A stretch of DNA of 64,000 nucleotides from Suicoccus acidiformans. Its GTDB lineage: Bacteria > Bacillota > Bacilli > Lactobacillales > Aerococcaceae. The position numbers and the translations under genes were made by a program. The stretch is from contig NZ_CP023434.1 of the NCBI RefSeq assembly GCF_003546865.1, positions 1,302,001 to 1,366,000 on the forward strand. Direction: 5' to 3'. Under the pieces are notes generated by a model. It saw only the letters and a list, made by a program, of their open reading frames with translations, did no database searches and had not been told where the DNA came from. Below, piece by piece: positions 9,529 to 18,877 of the stretch (position 1 is the stretch's first letter; the number at the start of each line of letters is the position of its first letter).

Positions 9529-10077
9529 ATGACCAAGTATAGTTTAGAAACGAAACTTCAAATTGTTACTGACTACGAAGCTGGAAAAGGCGGATTTAGG
9601 ACTTTAGCGAAAAAATATCAAATCGCTCAGTCAATAGTGAAACGATGGATCCATAATTATCAAGATTTCGGCTTAGAAGGCCTTCAAGTTAAGTCAACAA
9701 GACAGTCTTATCCTTTAGAAACCAAGCTATATGCGATAGAATTGTACTTAACTACAGAGTTAAGCTATCGCGAAGTCGGTGTCCAATTAGGGATCAATAA
9801 TCCAAGCTTAATCGCAAATTGGATGCGAGCCTTTAAGGAAGACGGTATTGATGGCTTATCTAGACCAATAGGGAGGCCAACTACCATGTCTAATTCACAG
9901 AAAAAGAATCCACAAAATCCCAAAAAGACGCCTTTACCGAGTGATCCAGATGCCTTAAAGGAAATCATTAAAGAACAAGAAGAACGCATTCAAATGCTAG
10001 ATATTGAGAATAAATTTTTAAAGGAATTGAGGAGGTTGCGGGAAGCAGACAAGCGGCAACACGACAACAAGAAGTGA
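9529..10077 (+). CDS. IS3-family transposase OrfA (helix-turn-helix)
   Basis: 182 residues with two tandem helix-turn-helix units (about 1-55, with LAKKYQIAQSIVKRWIHNY, and about 60-115, with REVGVQLGINNPSLIANWM), then a Pro/Lys linker and a C-terminal leucine-zipper-like helix (IKEQEERIQMLDIENKFLKEL). This is the OrfA layout of the IS150 group; it binds the element ends. The last codons overlap the start of orfB in another frame, so a frameshifted OrfAB fusion is likely the active transposase. The frame is intact. Confidence 0.9.
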   Translation: MTKYSLETKLQIVTDYEAGKGGFRTLAKKYQIAQSIVKRWIHNYQDFGLEGLQVKSTRQSYPLETKLYAIELYLTTELSYREVGVQLGINNPSLIANWMRAFKEDGIDGLSRPIGRPTTMSNSQKKNPQNPKKTPLPSDPDALKEIIKEQEERIQMLDIENKFLKELRRLREADKRQHDNKK

Positions 10078-10967
10078 TGGCCATCCGTAATCTCCATGAG
10101 TCTACAGAGTATTCTTTGACGCTGATACTGAAGACTTTAGATTTTCCTAAGGCAACCTATTATTATCAATTAGAGTGTTTGAATAGACCCAATAAAGACG
10201 AAGCATTAAAAGAAGAAATTCTTGATATTCGTCAAGCACATGAAAACTACGGTTATCGCCGTGTTCATGCGGAGTTACGTCGTCGTGGTTATACCGTCAA
10301 TAAGAAAAAAGTTCAACGATTGATGAAAGAAATGAATCTACAAGTGACCTCATTTACTCGAAAATCACGGAAATACAACTCCTATCAAGGTGATATTGGT
10401 GAGAAAGCACCTAACCGCTTAAATCGTAGATTTACAAGTTCTATTCCACACCAAAAAATTGTGACGGATACAACGGAGTTCCATTATTATGAAGCTGATG
10501 ATTCAGGACAGTATCAATTGAAAAAGTTGTATTTAGATCCCTTTATTGACTTGTTTAATCTGGAAGTCATTAGCTATAAAATCTCAAAACAACCTAATAA
10601 GGAAAGTATGATGGAAGCCTTCGAAGAAGCCGTTGAAGCTACAAAAGATTGCCAATTTAGACGAACCTTTCATTCGGACCAAGGCTGGGCTTATCAGATG
10701 AACGACTATCAACAATTATTGAAAGATCATCAGATTTTCCAGAGTATGTCCCGAAAGGGAAATTGTTTAGATAATGCGCCGATGGAGAACTTCTTCGGCA
10801 TCATGAAACAAGAAATGTTTTATGGGAAAGTTTATCGTAGCCGTAGGGAACTGGAACAAGCTATCCACGACTATATTCGTTACTACAATGAAGATAGGAT
10901 TAAAGAGAAATTAGGCTATTTAAGTCCTGTTGACTACAGACAACAACAATTACTTTTAAGTGCCTAA
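10074..10967 (+). CDS. IS3-family transposase OrfB (DDE integrase)
   Basis: 297 residues: an N-terminal HTH_21 region (EILDIRQAHENYGYRRVHAELRRRG) and an rve integrase core. The DDE residues are visible in VTDTTEFHYY, HSDQGWAYQ and DNAPMENFFGIMKQEM, in family spacing, followed by the YYNEDRIKEKLGYLSPVDYR ending of IS150-type OrfB. Start codons GTG/ATG at 10074/10077 overlap the orfA stop. No lesion is seen, so the element should be mobile. Confidence 0.92.
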   Translation: MMAIRNLHESTEYSLTLILKTLDFPKATYYYQLECLNRPNKDEALKEEILDIRQAHENYGYRRVHAELRRRGYTVNKKKVQRLMKEMNLQVTSFTRKSRKYNSYQGDIGEKAPNRLNRRFTSSIPHQKIVTDTTEFHYYEADDSGQYQLKKLYLDPFIDLFNLEVISYKISKQPNKESMMEAFEEAVEATKDCQFRRTFHSDQGWAYQMNDYQQLLKDHQIFQSMSRKGNCLDNAPMENFFGIMKQEMFYGKVYRSRRELEQAIHDYIRYYNEDRIKEKLGYLSPVDYRQQQLLLSA

Positions 10968-11234
10968 ACATGTCGCAAATCACCTAACCTCAATGGTTTC
11001 ACAAACCATCCAGACTTATCAAGAGCCGCTTCGCTCTTCCTCTTGACAAGCCTGGATGTCTGATGAGATGTTTTGGTTAGGTCAATTAGCAGCTCCTCTA
11101 TTCTTGCGAAATCGGTCACCTTGAAGCAACTTAAGTTTTATATCTTTATTAATCTTTCAGAAACACAAAAAAGAGCTACCCATTATTGGGGTAACTCTTC
11201 ATAAAATCTAGTCTAACTTTTTGGGGTCAGTATA

Positions 11235-11310
11235 TTGAAGGGAGCTTTTATTATGCCTAGAAAGCAGAAATAAAGAACAACACGTAAGCCTAGACGGCCA
11301 TAATCTGGAG
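11235..11310 (+). mobile_element. Continuation of the older IS3-type relic
   Basis: Directly after the target duplicate, GAAGGGAGC completes the split hairpin arm. Then ATG at 11253 reads MPRKQK and stops, followed by a few broken codons. This looks like a truncated start of an old transposase orfA. Confidence 0.4.
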
Positions 11311-11334
11311 AGCTTGTCATTGATTTCAAATTAT

Positions 11335-11745
11335 TAATTGCGCAATATCTTCTATTCGAAGTTAAACTATGCCAAAAAAATGGGCTTGAAGGTGCATTTG
11401 GAAATCTTTGAAGAAACGCCCTACATACAGGCGCATTGATTGGAATTGAGTCGGTTGTTGGGGATTATTGTCGATAATGCCATTAAAGAAGCGGTTAAGT
11501 ATGAGCGATTTACTGATGACGGAAATGGATGGACGCTTATTAATTATGGTGGCCAAGCCCACCGACGCCAAGATGGCGGATGTGGTGAAGATGAAAGAAG
11601 CTGGTTATTCCACCTAAGGTGCAAACCGTGGCTTTGGACTGGCGAATTTAACCGAATTGGCCGCTTAAGCAGATATCGAAGTCTTTAACTTAATAGATGA
11701 AGGCCAGTATATTCAAGAATTATATGTGCCAATTGAGGCTCAGGC
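11335..11745 (+). pseudogene. C-terminal relic of an AgrC-like (GHKL) sensor kinase
   Basis: In two frames the plus strand reads KLNYAKKMGLKVHLEIFEE, then after a stop LELSRLLGIIVDNAIKEAV (the GHKL N-box), then GRLLIMVAKPTD and GYST-GANRGFGLANLTELA (the G-box) and finally GQYIQELYVPIE. This is the order of the ATPase domain of AgrC/ComD/BlpH peptide-pheromone kinases. Stops interrupt it at 11439, after GYST and after LTELAA, and one frameshift lies near 11490. Only the C-terminal third remains, just behind the nested IS elements, which probably removed the rest. No matching AgrA- or pheromone-type gene is seen nearby. Confidence 0.7.
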
Positions 11746-11792
11746 ATATGCAAACCGGTTAGCTCTGTTATAGAACTAACCGGTTTGCACAT
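11745..11792. terminator. Long hairpin, likely terminator of the DUF1002 gene
   Basis: An 18-bp stem with one mismatch (arms 11745-11762 and 11775-11792, containing GCAAACCGGTTAG / CTAACCGGTTTGC) with a 12-base loop. It lies between the kinase relic and the stop of the convergent DUF1002 gene. The T-tract is weak on both strands. Confidence 0.55.
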
Positions 11793-11805
11793 GTTTATCG
11801 TTAAT

Positions 11806-13044
11806 TTATTGAACTGGAGCGGTTTCAGGGGCGACGTCTTGAGTCGCATCGTCTGTTGGTGCTTCGGTCGGCGCTAAGTCTTGTGGTGCTTCTTCGACTT
11901 CGGCAGCTTGCTCACGCGGCTGTTTCATCTCTTCATTAGTTAATGGATTCTCAAAGTTTAACTCCTCAACGTTAACAGAATTGAACAAGTTACTGAAGAA
12001 TTGACTTAATTGGCCAAATAATTCGCTGAGACCATTGGATAACTTCGCAAAGAAGCCTTGGGCTTGTAATTGGAACTGCTCATCATTCCATTTCGCTTGC
12101 GCTTCATTAGATACGTTATTCAACCAGCTTCCCCCTTGGCTCATCAAATCATTGGCTAAGGCCCCTAATTGGGATAAGGTTTCAGGAGATTGGGCTGATT
12201 CGGTTGTCGCATATTGCATTAAGTATTGGGTAATTTGCTCAACTAAACGGTCCGGCAATTGAATACCATATTCGTTCATGGCGACGTTGACGATATTATT
12301 AATCGTGCCATAATTATTATTCTGGTCGCCTTGAATATTCGTTTGGTTAATAGATGTATTATGCTGGTCCCCTTCAATATTGGTCTGATCGCCTTGGACG
12401 TTATTGATGGTACCATCTTGCACGAGTTGGGCAACTTCGGCTTTCACATCCGCCATCATGGCGTTCATCGCATTCTCTTCAACACCAGTCTCATTGGTCG
12501 CTTCCGTGACTAAGGTAATCTCTTCTTGAGCCACTTGAGCATCTTCCGCTTCAAGCACCCCTTCGCGTTCCATAATAGCATAGATTCCTACCAGCGCGCC
12601 TTCTCCCGTAACTGGCACTTCACTCCCAACAGTAATGTTGGCATTCTGAATACCGGAAGTAATGGCGGCATTGACGTAAGTCGCTTGGGTAACCAATTGA
12701 ATATTCTGGGGCGTGACAATATCCACCGTCACACCAGAGTCATAATTATTAAACTTAATATGGGAGCTGGAGTAGACTTGGGTTGCTTGATTGGAACCAT
12801 CGTTTAAATACCGATGAATCATATTCCCATCAACGACCACAATATTCTCTTGCTTGACGCCATTGGCTCCGATACGATTCATTGTATCTGTGAAGGTTTG
12901 ATTATTATGGGTCACATGCAGACCCACCGAAGCGTACTCTTTTCCTTGAAGTTGAGACACTTTAGCGAAGGCTTGCCCTGGCGCCAAAAGACTAAAGATC
13001 GCAAACGACAACAGTAGCTTCTTGAATGTATTTCTAATGTTCAT
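11806..13044 (-). CDS. Secreted DUF1002-family protein with Asn-rich repeats
   Basis: A 412-residue exported protein. The signal peptide is MNIRNTFKKLLLSFAIFSLLAPGQAFA. The DUF1002 domain spans about 35-210: YASVGLHVTHNNQ, then VTPQNIQLVTQATYVNAAITSGIQNANI and VPVTGEGALVGIYAIME. Next comes a short run of N-(I/V)-x-GDQ-x-N units (about 214-255), absent from the plain family and suggestive of a beta-solenoid or amyloid-like strip, then an amphipathic helical part and a Pro/Ala/Glu-rich tail. There is no LPXTG motif or membrane anchor. Family function is unknown. The ribosome site is AGGAGGACATCC before ATG at 13044. It stands alone between two decayed loci. Confidence 0.75.
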   Translation of the reverse strand: MNIRNTFKKLLLSFAIFSLLAPGQAFAKVSQLQGKEYASVGLHVTHNNQTFTDTMNRIGANGVKQENIVVVDGNMIHRYLNDGSNQATQVYSSSHIKFNNYDSGVTVDIVTPQNIQLVTQATYVNAAITSGIQNANITVGSEVPVTGEGALVGIYAIMEREGVLEAEDAQVAQEEITLVTEATNETGVEENAMNAMMADVKAEVAQLVQDGTINNVQGDQTNIEGDQHNTSINQTNIQGDQNNNYGTINNIVNVAMNEYGIQLPDRLVEQITQYLMQYATTESAQSPETLSQLGALANDLMSQGGSWLNNVSNEAQAKWNDEQFQLQAQGFFAKLSNGLSELFGQLSQFFSNLFNSVNVEELNFENPLTNEEMKQPREQAAEVEEAPQDLAPTEAPTDDATQDVAPETAPVQ

Positions 13045-13478
13045 GGATGTCCTCCTAATCTTGGCAAAAAATTTGTCGTGCCAATTTATAGCTAGTATAG
13101 CATACCTTCTTGAGAAAAATGATGCGAATAATCGAATAAATATTGAAAAATTCTATCGATCGGAAATTACCCAAAAAATACAAACTACTTCCGGTGCATT
13201 CTAAATAATTTATTCCATAATTATTGCGGATACACTATCCTATGTTTTTAGCTAAATTTCTGAAGTGGATAATGATTAACTACTAATACACAATTGAGTA
13301 AAGTTAAAACTCTGATATTACAGTGTTTTATAATCGGCAACTGAATGTCAAGTATATTATTTAGGGAACTTCGGATTCATTTCATTCATTCACAGTTTCA
13401 CGCTGTATAAATTCTCAAAAGGCAAAGAACACGCACCATTCCTCAATAGAGCAATAATGCGTGTTGTAGATTGTAATC
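13045..13478. other. AT-rich intergenic gap, nothing recognised
   Basis: About 430 bases between the DUF1002 gene and the end of the dead CAP-domain gene; no open frame with a ribosome site or structured RNA was found. Confidence 0.4.
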
Positions 13479-15165
13479 ATGCCTCAACCTCTACCCCATA
13501 TGCGGCAGACTCTGAGACTTCAAAAATTAAGACATGTTGTGTTTGCCCAGCCACACTCCCTTCTTCAATGCGATAAGCCAGACTTTCTTCAACGATTTCT
13601 CCGTCCACTTGCTTCAATTGAACGATATCTTTGACCTACTCATCGCCTTCCAGAATCACTTCAACTTGGGCTAGTTCTGTCAAGGCTTGCTAGCTAATGT
13701 CCTTGAAGGCAAAGCGAAGCTCAAAGAAATATTTGAAACGCGCTAGCAGCTGCTCGGCAAGTCATCTGAACCAGCACTACTTAACCAATCAACAATAGCC
13801 TCTACATCAACCAGCAAGCTTCCAAGATTTTGAACCAATAAACCTCTCTGTGATTCAGGAATTCTAACGACAATATTTGGTGGTAACTCCATGAGAATCG
13901 CGCCACTGGCTACTTCAGACCTTGATCGATTGATACCCGCAGCGTAAACCGTTGTCCCTTCTGCTTGAACCACTTGAATCAGCGAATTATTCTGTCTTTG
14001 ATGATTATTTTGCTGACTTTCAACAAAAAATTGCTCCAGAATCGCTTGGAATTCTTGGTTAAACATTCCGGAAAAATTCCAACCAGATTTCTCTGTTTCG
14101 ACTGGTCGTAAAGCACGAATCTCTCCAAAGATATCGGTAAGGTCTCTATTGAATCCACCCTGCTTTCCTGAAGGACTAGCATTGCCTGAGGATAAGTATT
14201 ACGGAATCAAGGTGAAGAAGTTCTGGTCATCGTGGAAGATTAACCGATGCGTCTTGTTTTTATAATAACCAGTCTCATCTGGTACAATCTCATAATCAAA
14301 AACTTTCCCTTGGTCTTGGAAGATCTTCGCAATTTTTTCAGCATATTCTTGCTTAAAGAAGCGGAAATCATTCGGTTTCCAAAGCGCCGCTAAGGAACTA
14401 TCCCCGTAACGAATCATATAACGATCGCCGACTTGTACATTGTGGTAATACGTGTCCGGGTTAGTTTCTGCGTACCGCGTTGCTTGTGCGATAGCGTCTT
14501 CGCGGGATTCAAAAATCGTTTCAGCGGTTTGGATATCCGTCTTTAAACTAAAATCTTTAACGACTATTTGATCTCCGACACGGTAGAATTCATTTGATTA
14601 ACCAAATCACTCGCAATGCTATTAATGCCTTTATATTGAATCTCAGACATCTTGTACTCTCGACTGATGTGATTGGCTGCAAATACACCGTTTGTATAAC
14701 CAACCTCTTTAGCAAAAGCTTGGTCCTTTCGATGTGGATTCCGAATAGGTGTATTGAAGCTTCAGATGTAGGCTCTTTCCGAACCAATTCTGTTGCCGCT
14801 TTGGATAATTGTGAATTAATCTTTAAGGTATTTAAGCCATTCAATTCACGAAGTTCGTTAACCTAGGCATAGATTGCTTCACCCAAAGTTGACTCCAACT
14901 CAGTAAATTCATTCGGGTAGACTTCGCTTGTTATGCTATCGGTCCCTAAATTGTCTGAAAAATCAGATACTTCGGAATTATCAATCATTTCTGTTTCAAC
15001 CTGCACATCGGCAACCGTTTCATTCACCACAATCGCTGGTGCAACCTCACTAACTGGTGGAACATCTACAATTTCCGGTGCAGTTTCAGCTGCTTGCGAT
15101 GGAACAAGACTTTGCTGGCTCAGTAATAATAGAACCGGAATCACATAGCCTTTATGAAATTTCAT
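13479..15165 (-). pseudogene. Secreted CAP (SCP/PR1)-domain protein, degenerate
   Basis: A single long gene can be read through several lesions. It starts with ribosome site AAGAGGTG and a signal peptide (MKFHKGYVIPVLLLLSQQSL...SQA-AE), then an acidic linker, then a CAP-like segment VNELRELNGLNTLKINSQLSKAA. The lesions are a TAG at 14863 in frame, a frameshift near 14745, a second near 14595, an in-frame TAA at 14199 and a further shift after 13743, the end being readable as FEVSESAAYGVEVEA. The part after the CAP domain (about 13743-14590) matches no family that I recognise. Intact it would have been about 560 residues, exported. Confidence 0.7.
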
Positions 15166-15747
15166 CGAAAACACCTCTTCAATTATAATTAATCTAGAAA
15201 TCATTTCTTACAAATTTAAGCTTTCCATAATTGTATTTATTTCAATAAAATTTTCCTGAATGGTCACACTTATTCAAACGAAACTCCCCCAATACGATAC
15301 ATCTCAATCAATATAATTATGACTGATCATTGATACGACCGCATTTTTATGGAGAAAATATTTCCAGCATTCAATGATATTAATATTTATTTGAAGTGTA
15401 AATCTCACCTTATATTTACAAAATTGCATAAACCAATAATTTATAGAATCAATCGGAAGGTTTTCCCGTAAAAACAGGATGATCTGGCGTATATCATAGC
15501 ATTGGAGCGTAGCTGGTGATCCTGGTATTACTTTAGCAATTTAAAGCCTTACATGCGTAGCGAAGTGAAGCGACTTAGGCTCTGAATTGCAAGCAAGAGC
15601 TGGAGTCTGCTATGGGTCTCTTCGAAGCGGTCTTGGCGAGTTAAAGCCTAAATACGTTAGAAGTCCTTGGAGGAAAAAGTTCTTGAATGATGGAGTAAAT
15701 TATTTATTTCTTGTGTTGGTTAAAGTAAGGGGAATTTCCGTTCAAAA
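15166..15747. other. Intergenic gap, no gene seen
   Basis: About 580 bases between the dead CAP gene and the pnp terminator. AT-rich on the left; on the right (15480-15690) the composition is more mixed and there are several short TTAAAGCCT repeats, possibly relics of mobile DNA, but nothing can be named. Confidence 0.3.
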
Positions 15748-15771
15748 AAATGGGTGATTGCTCACCCATTT
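15744..15771 (-). terminator. Rho-independent terminator of pnp
   Basis: Perfect 10-bp stem AAATGGGTGA / TCACCCATTT with loop TTGC, followed on the minus strand by seven T. It starts a few bases after the pnp stop codon. Confidence 0.9.
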
Positions 15772-15777
15772 GCTTTA

Positions 15778-17874
15778 TTAATCTTCTAATAACACTTTGC
15801 GTGATAAGTTAATGCGTCCCCGGTCATCAATTTCAATAACTTTGACTTTTACTGTATCGTTCAAGCTTAAGATGTCTTCTACTTTATTCACGCGGTGATT
15901 TTCTAATTCTGAAATATGGAGGAGTCCGTCTTGTTTCGGTAAGATTTCAACGAAAGCTCCGTATTTCTCAATCCGTTTAACCACGCCGTCATAAACTTCA
16001 CCGACTTCAACTACTTTGGTTAAGTTTGTTATAATTTCGCGGGCGCGGTTAATCATCGCTTGGTCGCTGGAGGCGATGGATACATTACCATCTTCATCAA
16101 TATCAATCTTAACGCCGGTTTCGTCGATAATCTTATTGATGGTTTCACCACCTTTACCGATGACAACCTTAATTTGGTCTGGATCGATGGTCATCATTTC
16201 AATCTTCGGTGCGTATGGACTTAACTCTTCGCGTGGAGCTTCAAGGGTTGTTGCCATATGGTCTAGAATTTCTAAGCGCGCTTTTTTGGCTTGTTCAAGG
16301 GCTTCGGTAAGGATTTGTTCAGTGATGCCTTGGATTTTGATGTCCATTTGTAAGGCGGTGATTCCTTCGGATGTTCCGGCTACTTTAAAGTCCATATCGC
16401 CGAGGGCATCTTCTAAGCCCTGAATATCTGTTAAGACAGTATAGTCTTCTCCGTCCATGACAAGGCCCATCGCAATCCCTGCAACGGGTGCCTTAATTGG
16501 AATACCCGCATCCATCATCGCCAAACTACCTGCAGTAATACTGGCTTGCGAAGAGGAGCCGTTGGATTCAAGAATCTCTGATACGAGGCGAATCGTGTAT
16601 GGGAAGTCTTCTGGTTCCGGAATTACTTGTGCCATGGCCCGTTCACCGAGGGCTCCGTGACCAATTTCCCGACGGCCTGGGCTACCCATCCGACCGGTTT
16701 CCCCAACGGAATACGGTGGGAAGTTGTAGTGATGGATGAAACGCTTGCCTTCTTCAGTACCTAGTCCATCGATAACTTGGTATTCACCAAGGGGTGCCAA
16801 GGTAACGGAAGTTAACGCTTGAGTTTGACCACGTGTGAATAAGGCTGAACCATGAACCCGTGGGAGCAAGCCAACTTCTGAAGCAAGTGGTCGAATTTCA
16901 TCGACTTTACGGCCGTCTGGACGCACATTTTCCTTCGTAATTAAGCGACGTACTTCGTTCTTCTCTAAATCTTGTAAGGCTTGGTTAGCTGACTTTAAGA
17001 TGTCGGCTAAATCCGCTGCATCTAAATACTTCTCTTCGAAATAAGCCATGGCCCCTTGCATAACATCCGCAATCGCTTCTTCACGAGCTTTCTTCTCTGG
17101 TGTTTGAATCGCGTCAATCATCGGTTCTTTATACATTGCGTCCACTTGGGCTTGGATGTCTGGATTGGTTTCACTAATAGTGAGTTCGAATTTCTCTTTA
17201 CCAATTTGTGCAACAATCTTATTCTGGAAGGCGACGAGTCCTTTAATGGCTTCATGACCGAATAGAAGTGCTTGGAGCATGTCTTCTTCTTTGACAATTT
17301 TAGCAGAACTTTCAACCATATTAATAGCTGTCGCAGTTCCGGCAACGGTTAAGTCGATATCAGATTGCTCCGCTTGTTCCGGCGTTGGGTTGATAATCAG
17401 TTCGCCATTCACTCGACCGACGTGTACGCCAGCAATCGGACCGTCAAAAGGAATGTCGGAATAAGCAAGGGCTAAGGACGAACCAAACATGGCCGTCACG
17501 TCAGGCGCACAGTCATGTTCGACCGATAAGACTGTGTTAACGATTTGAATTTCATTGCGCACGCCTTCTGGGAACATTGGACGAATTGGACGGTCAATTA
17601 AGCGAGCAGTTAAGGTTGCTGCTTCTGAAGGACGGCCTTCCCGTTTAATAAAGCCACCAGGGATTTTCCCAACCGAGTACATCTTCTCTTCATAGTTCAC
17701 TGTCAGTGGGAAGAAGTCAAAGCTCGTTGCTTTCTTTGAGGCAACAGCCGTTGATAAGACAACAGTGTCCCCATAGCGAATTAAAGCGGCCCCATTGGCT
17801 TGGCGGGCCATTTGGCCAATTTCTACACTTAGTGGACGGCCACCGAGTGTCGTTTCAAATACTTGTTTCTCCAT
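15778..17874 (-). CDS. pnp: Polyribonucleotide nucleotidyltransferase (PNPase)
   Basis: A 698-residue 3'-5' phosphorolytic exoribonuclease central to mRNA turnover. Domains in order are RNase PH 1 ([24 protein letters not shown]), a helical linker, RNase PH 2 ([13 protein letters not shown] with [18 protein letters not shown]), a KH domain ([17 protein letters not shown]) and an S1 domain ([20 protein letters not shown]). Length and order are normal. A longer frame starts 11 codons upstream, but AAGGAG ends 6-7 bases before the ATG at 17874, where [15 protein letters not shown] begins as in homologues. It is monocistronic with its own terminator; in many relatives rpsO lies directly upstream, whereas here it is about 7 kb away. 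Confidence 0.97.
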   Translation of the reverse strand: MEKQVFETTLGGRPLSVEIGQMARQANGAALIRYGDTVVLSTAVASKKATSFDFFPLTVNYEEKMYSVGKIPGGFIKREGRPSEAATLTARLIDRPIRPMFPEGVRNEIQIVNTVLSVEHDCAPDVTAMFGSSLALAYSDIPFDGPIAGVHVGRVNGELIINPTPEQAEQSDIDLTVAGTATAINMVESSAKIVKEEDMLQALLFGHEAIKGLVAFQNKIVAQIGKEKFELTISETNPDIQAQVDAMYKEPMIDAIQTPEKKAREEAIADVMQGAMAYFEEKYLDAADLADILKSANQALQDLEKNEVRRLITKENVRPDGRKVDEIRPLASEVGLLPRVHGSALFTRGQTQALTSVTLAPLGEYQVIDGLGTEEGKRFIHHYNFPPYSVGETGRMGSPGRREIGHGALGERAMAQVIPEPEDFPYTIRLVSEILESNGSSSQASITAGSLAMMDAGIPIKAPVAGIAMGLVMDGEDYTVLTDIQGLEDALGDMDFKVAGTSEGITALQMDIKIQGITEQILTEALEQAKKARLEILDHMATTLEAPREELSPYAPKIEMMTIDPDQIKVVIGKGGETINKIIDETGVKIDIDEDGNVSIASSDQAMINRAREIITNLTKVVEVGEVYDGVVKRIEKYGAFVEILPKQDGLLHISELENHRVNKVEDILSLNDTVKVKVIEIDDRGRINLSRKVLLED

Positions 17875-18057
17875 ATTTCTCTCCTTATTAGACCGTCTAC
17901 TAAACAAATATCTATTGCCTCAATTAAGCAACACATACTTGCATAGTAGCCGGTACCTGTTTTTATTTTAATGCAACTATTGTAGCATAGATGGCAAGCA
18001 ATTTCAGCAAATCAATTGAAACTTAAGGATTTTCTCCTGGGCTCAAAGATTAGCCCA

Positions 18058-18600
18058 CTACGAACGCAGTTGCCAGTCCGCTTGGTCCAGGCGGTTAACG
18101 TGGCGGGTGCGAAATGCTTGTAACATGGGCACGGGCGAAGCGGGGATCGTGAATGCATAATGGAAGCCTAACTTCTCCTGAACCCGCTTAGAGGAGGCAT
18201 TTCCATCGAAATAAGCACACCAAATGGTTGATAACTTGCGCTGGTTGAAGGCTTCGTCAATCAGTAAACTAGCTGCTTCCCCAGCATAGCCATGGCCCCA
18301 GAAAGGTTGCCCAATCCAAAAGCCAAGTTCCCCTTCAGTCGGTGACTGTGCTAAAGTTGAATGTTCCTGGTCCTTTAAAGCAATCGAGCCAAGCAATTCA
18401 TGACTGTCTTGGGCAAGAATGGCAAAGGCACCTTCATTGTTAAAGAAATTCTGGATAATCTCTAAACTTTCAGCTTCACTTGAGTGAGGTGGCCAACCTG
18501 CCCTTGGCCCAATCTCCGGATTGCGGGCCAATTGGTATAAGGCCGGCGCGTCAGCATCCTCCCAGGGACGTAGGTAAAGTCTTGTATTACTTAATTTCAT
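18058..18600 (-). CDS. GNAT N-acetyltransferase, RimJ/RimL type
   Basis: A 180-residue member of the acetyltransf_3 group. It starts with RLYLRPWEDADAPALYQLARNPEIG, typical of RimJ/RimL-like enzymes, and has the acetyl-CoA loop region GFWIGQPFWGHGYAGEAASLLIDEAF and the C-terminal ASSKRVQEKLGFHY motif. Such enzymes acetylate N-termini of proteins or small amines; the substrate is unknown. Ribosome site AAAGGAAGG precedes ATG at 18600. It is transcribed toward pnp but separated from it by about 180 bases. Confidence 0.85.
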   Translation of the reverse strand: MKLSNTRLYLRPWEDADAPALYQLARNPEIGPRAGWPPHSSEAESLEIIQNFFNNEGAFAILAQDSHELLGSIALKDQEHSTLAQSPTEGELGFWIGQPFWGHGYAGEAASLLIDEAFNQRKLSTIWCAYFDGNASSKRVQEKLGFHYAFTIPASPVPMLQAFRTRHVNRLDQADWQLRS

Positions 18601-18830
18601 CTTATATCCTTCCTTTCGGTTACTTCACAAATCCAGTATATGATACAAAAGTTACGCGTGCGAAATATATGAATTTCAAAAGTTAGAAATATTCAAATGC
18701 TTGCTTATTAGGCAAAATATTACATTTCTCGCACACACTTTAGTTCGAGCAGCTTTACTGAGGGCGGATTTCGGCTGGTGCCCCAAACTAAGTATACATG
18801 GTGCATTATCCATGTTGTTGCAGGAAGTCT

Positions 18831-18863
18831 AAAGCCAGAGGCTCGTTGGGAGCTCCTGGCTTT
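18831..18863 (-). terminator. Hairpin after the efflux operon
   Basis: Stem AAAGCCAG-GGCTC / GAGC-CCTGGCTTT (one bulge each side), 15 bases after the permease stop on the minus strand. The T-tract is short, so termination strength is uncertain. Confidence 0.55.
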
Positions 18864-18877
18864 TGGGAGAAGGCTTA

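Larger units (their letters stand above)
9477..11234 (+). mobile_element. IS3-family element (IS150-like), complete
   Basis: Two overlapping transposase frames lie between imperfect inverted repeats: CCGACCCCAAAAGTTAGAC on the left (9481-9499) and, reverse-complemented, CTGACCCCAAAAAGTTAGAC on the right (11211-11230). The trinucleotide TTG flanks both sides (9474-9476 and 11235-11237), a plausible 3-bp target duplication as usual for IS3 elements. Just inside the left end the sequence folds back on itself (CCCCAAAAGTTAGA with TCTAACTTTTGGGG), forming a hairpin ahead of orfA that could block read-through translation. About 260 non-coding bases follow orfB. Confidence 0.85.
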
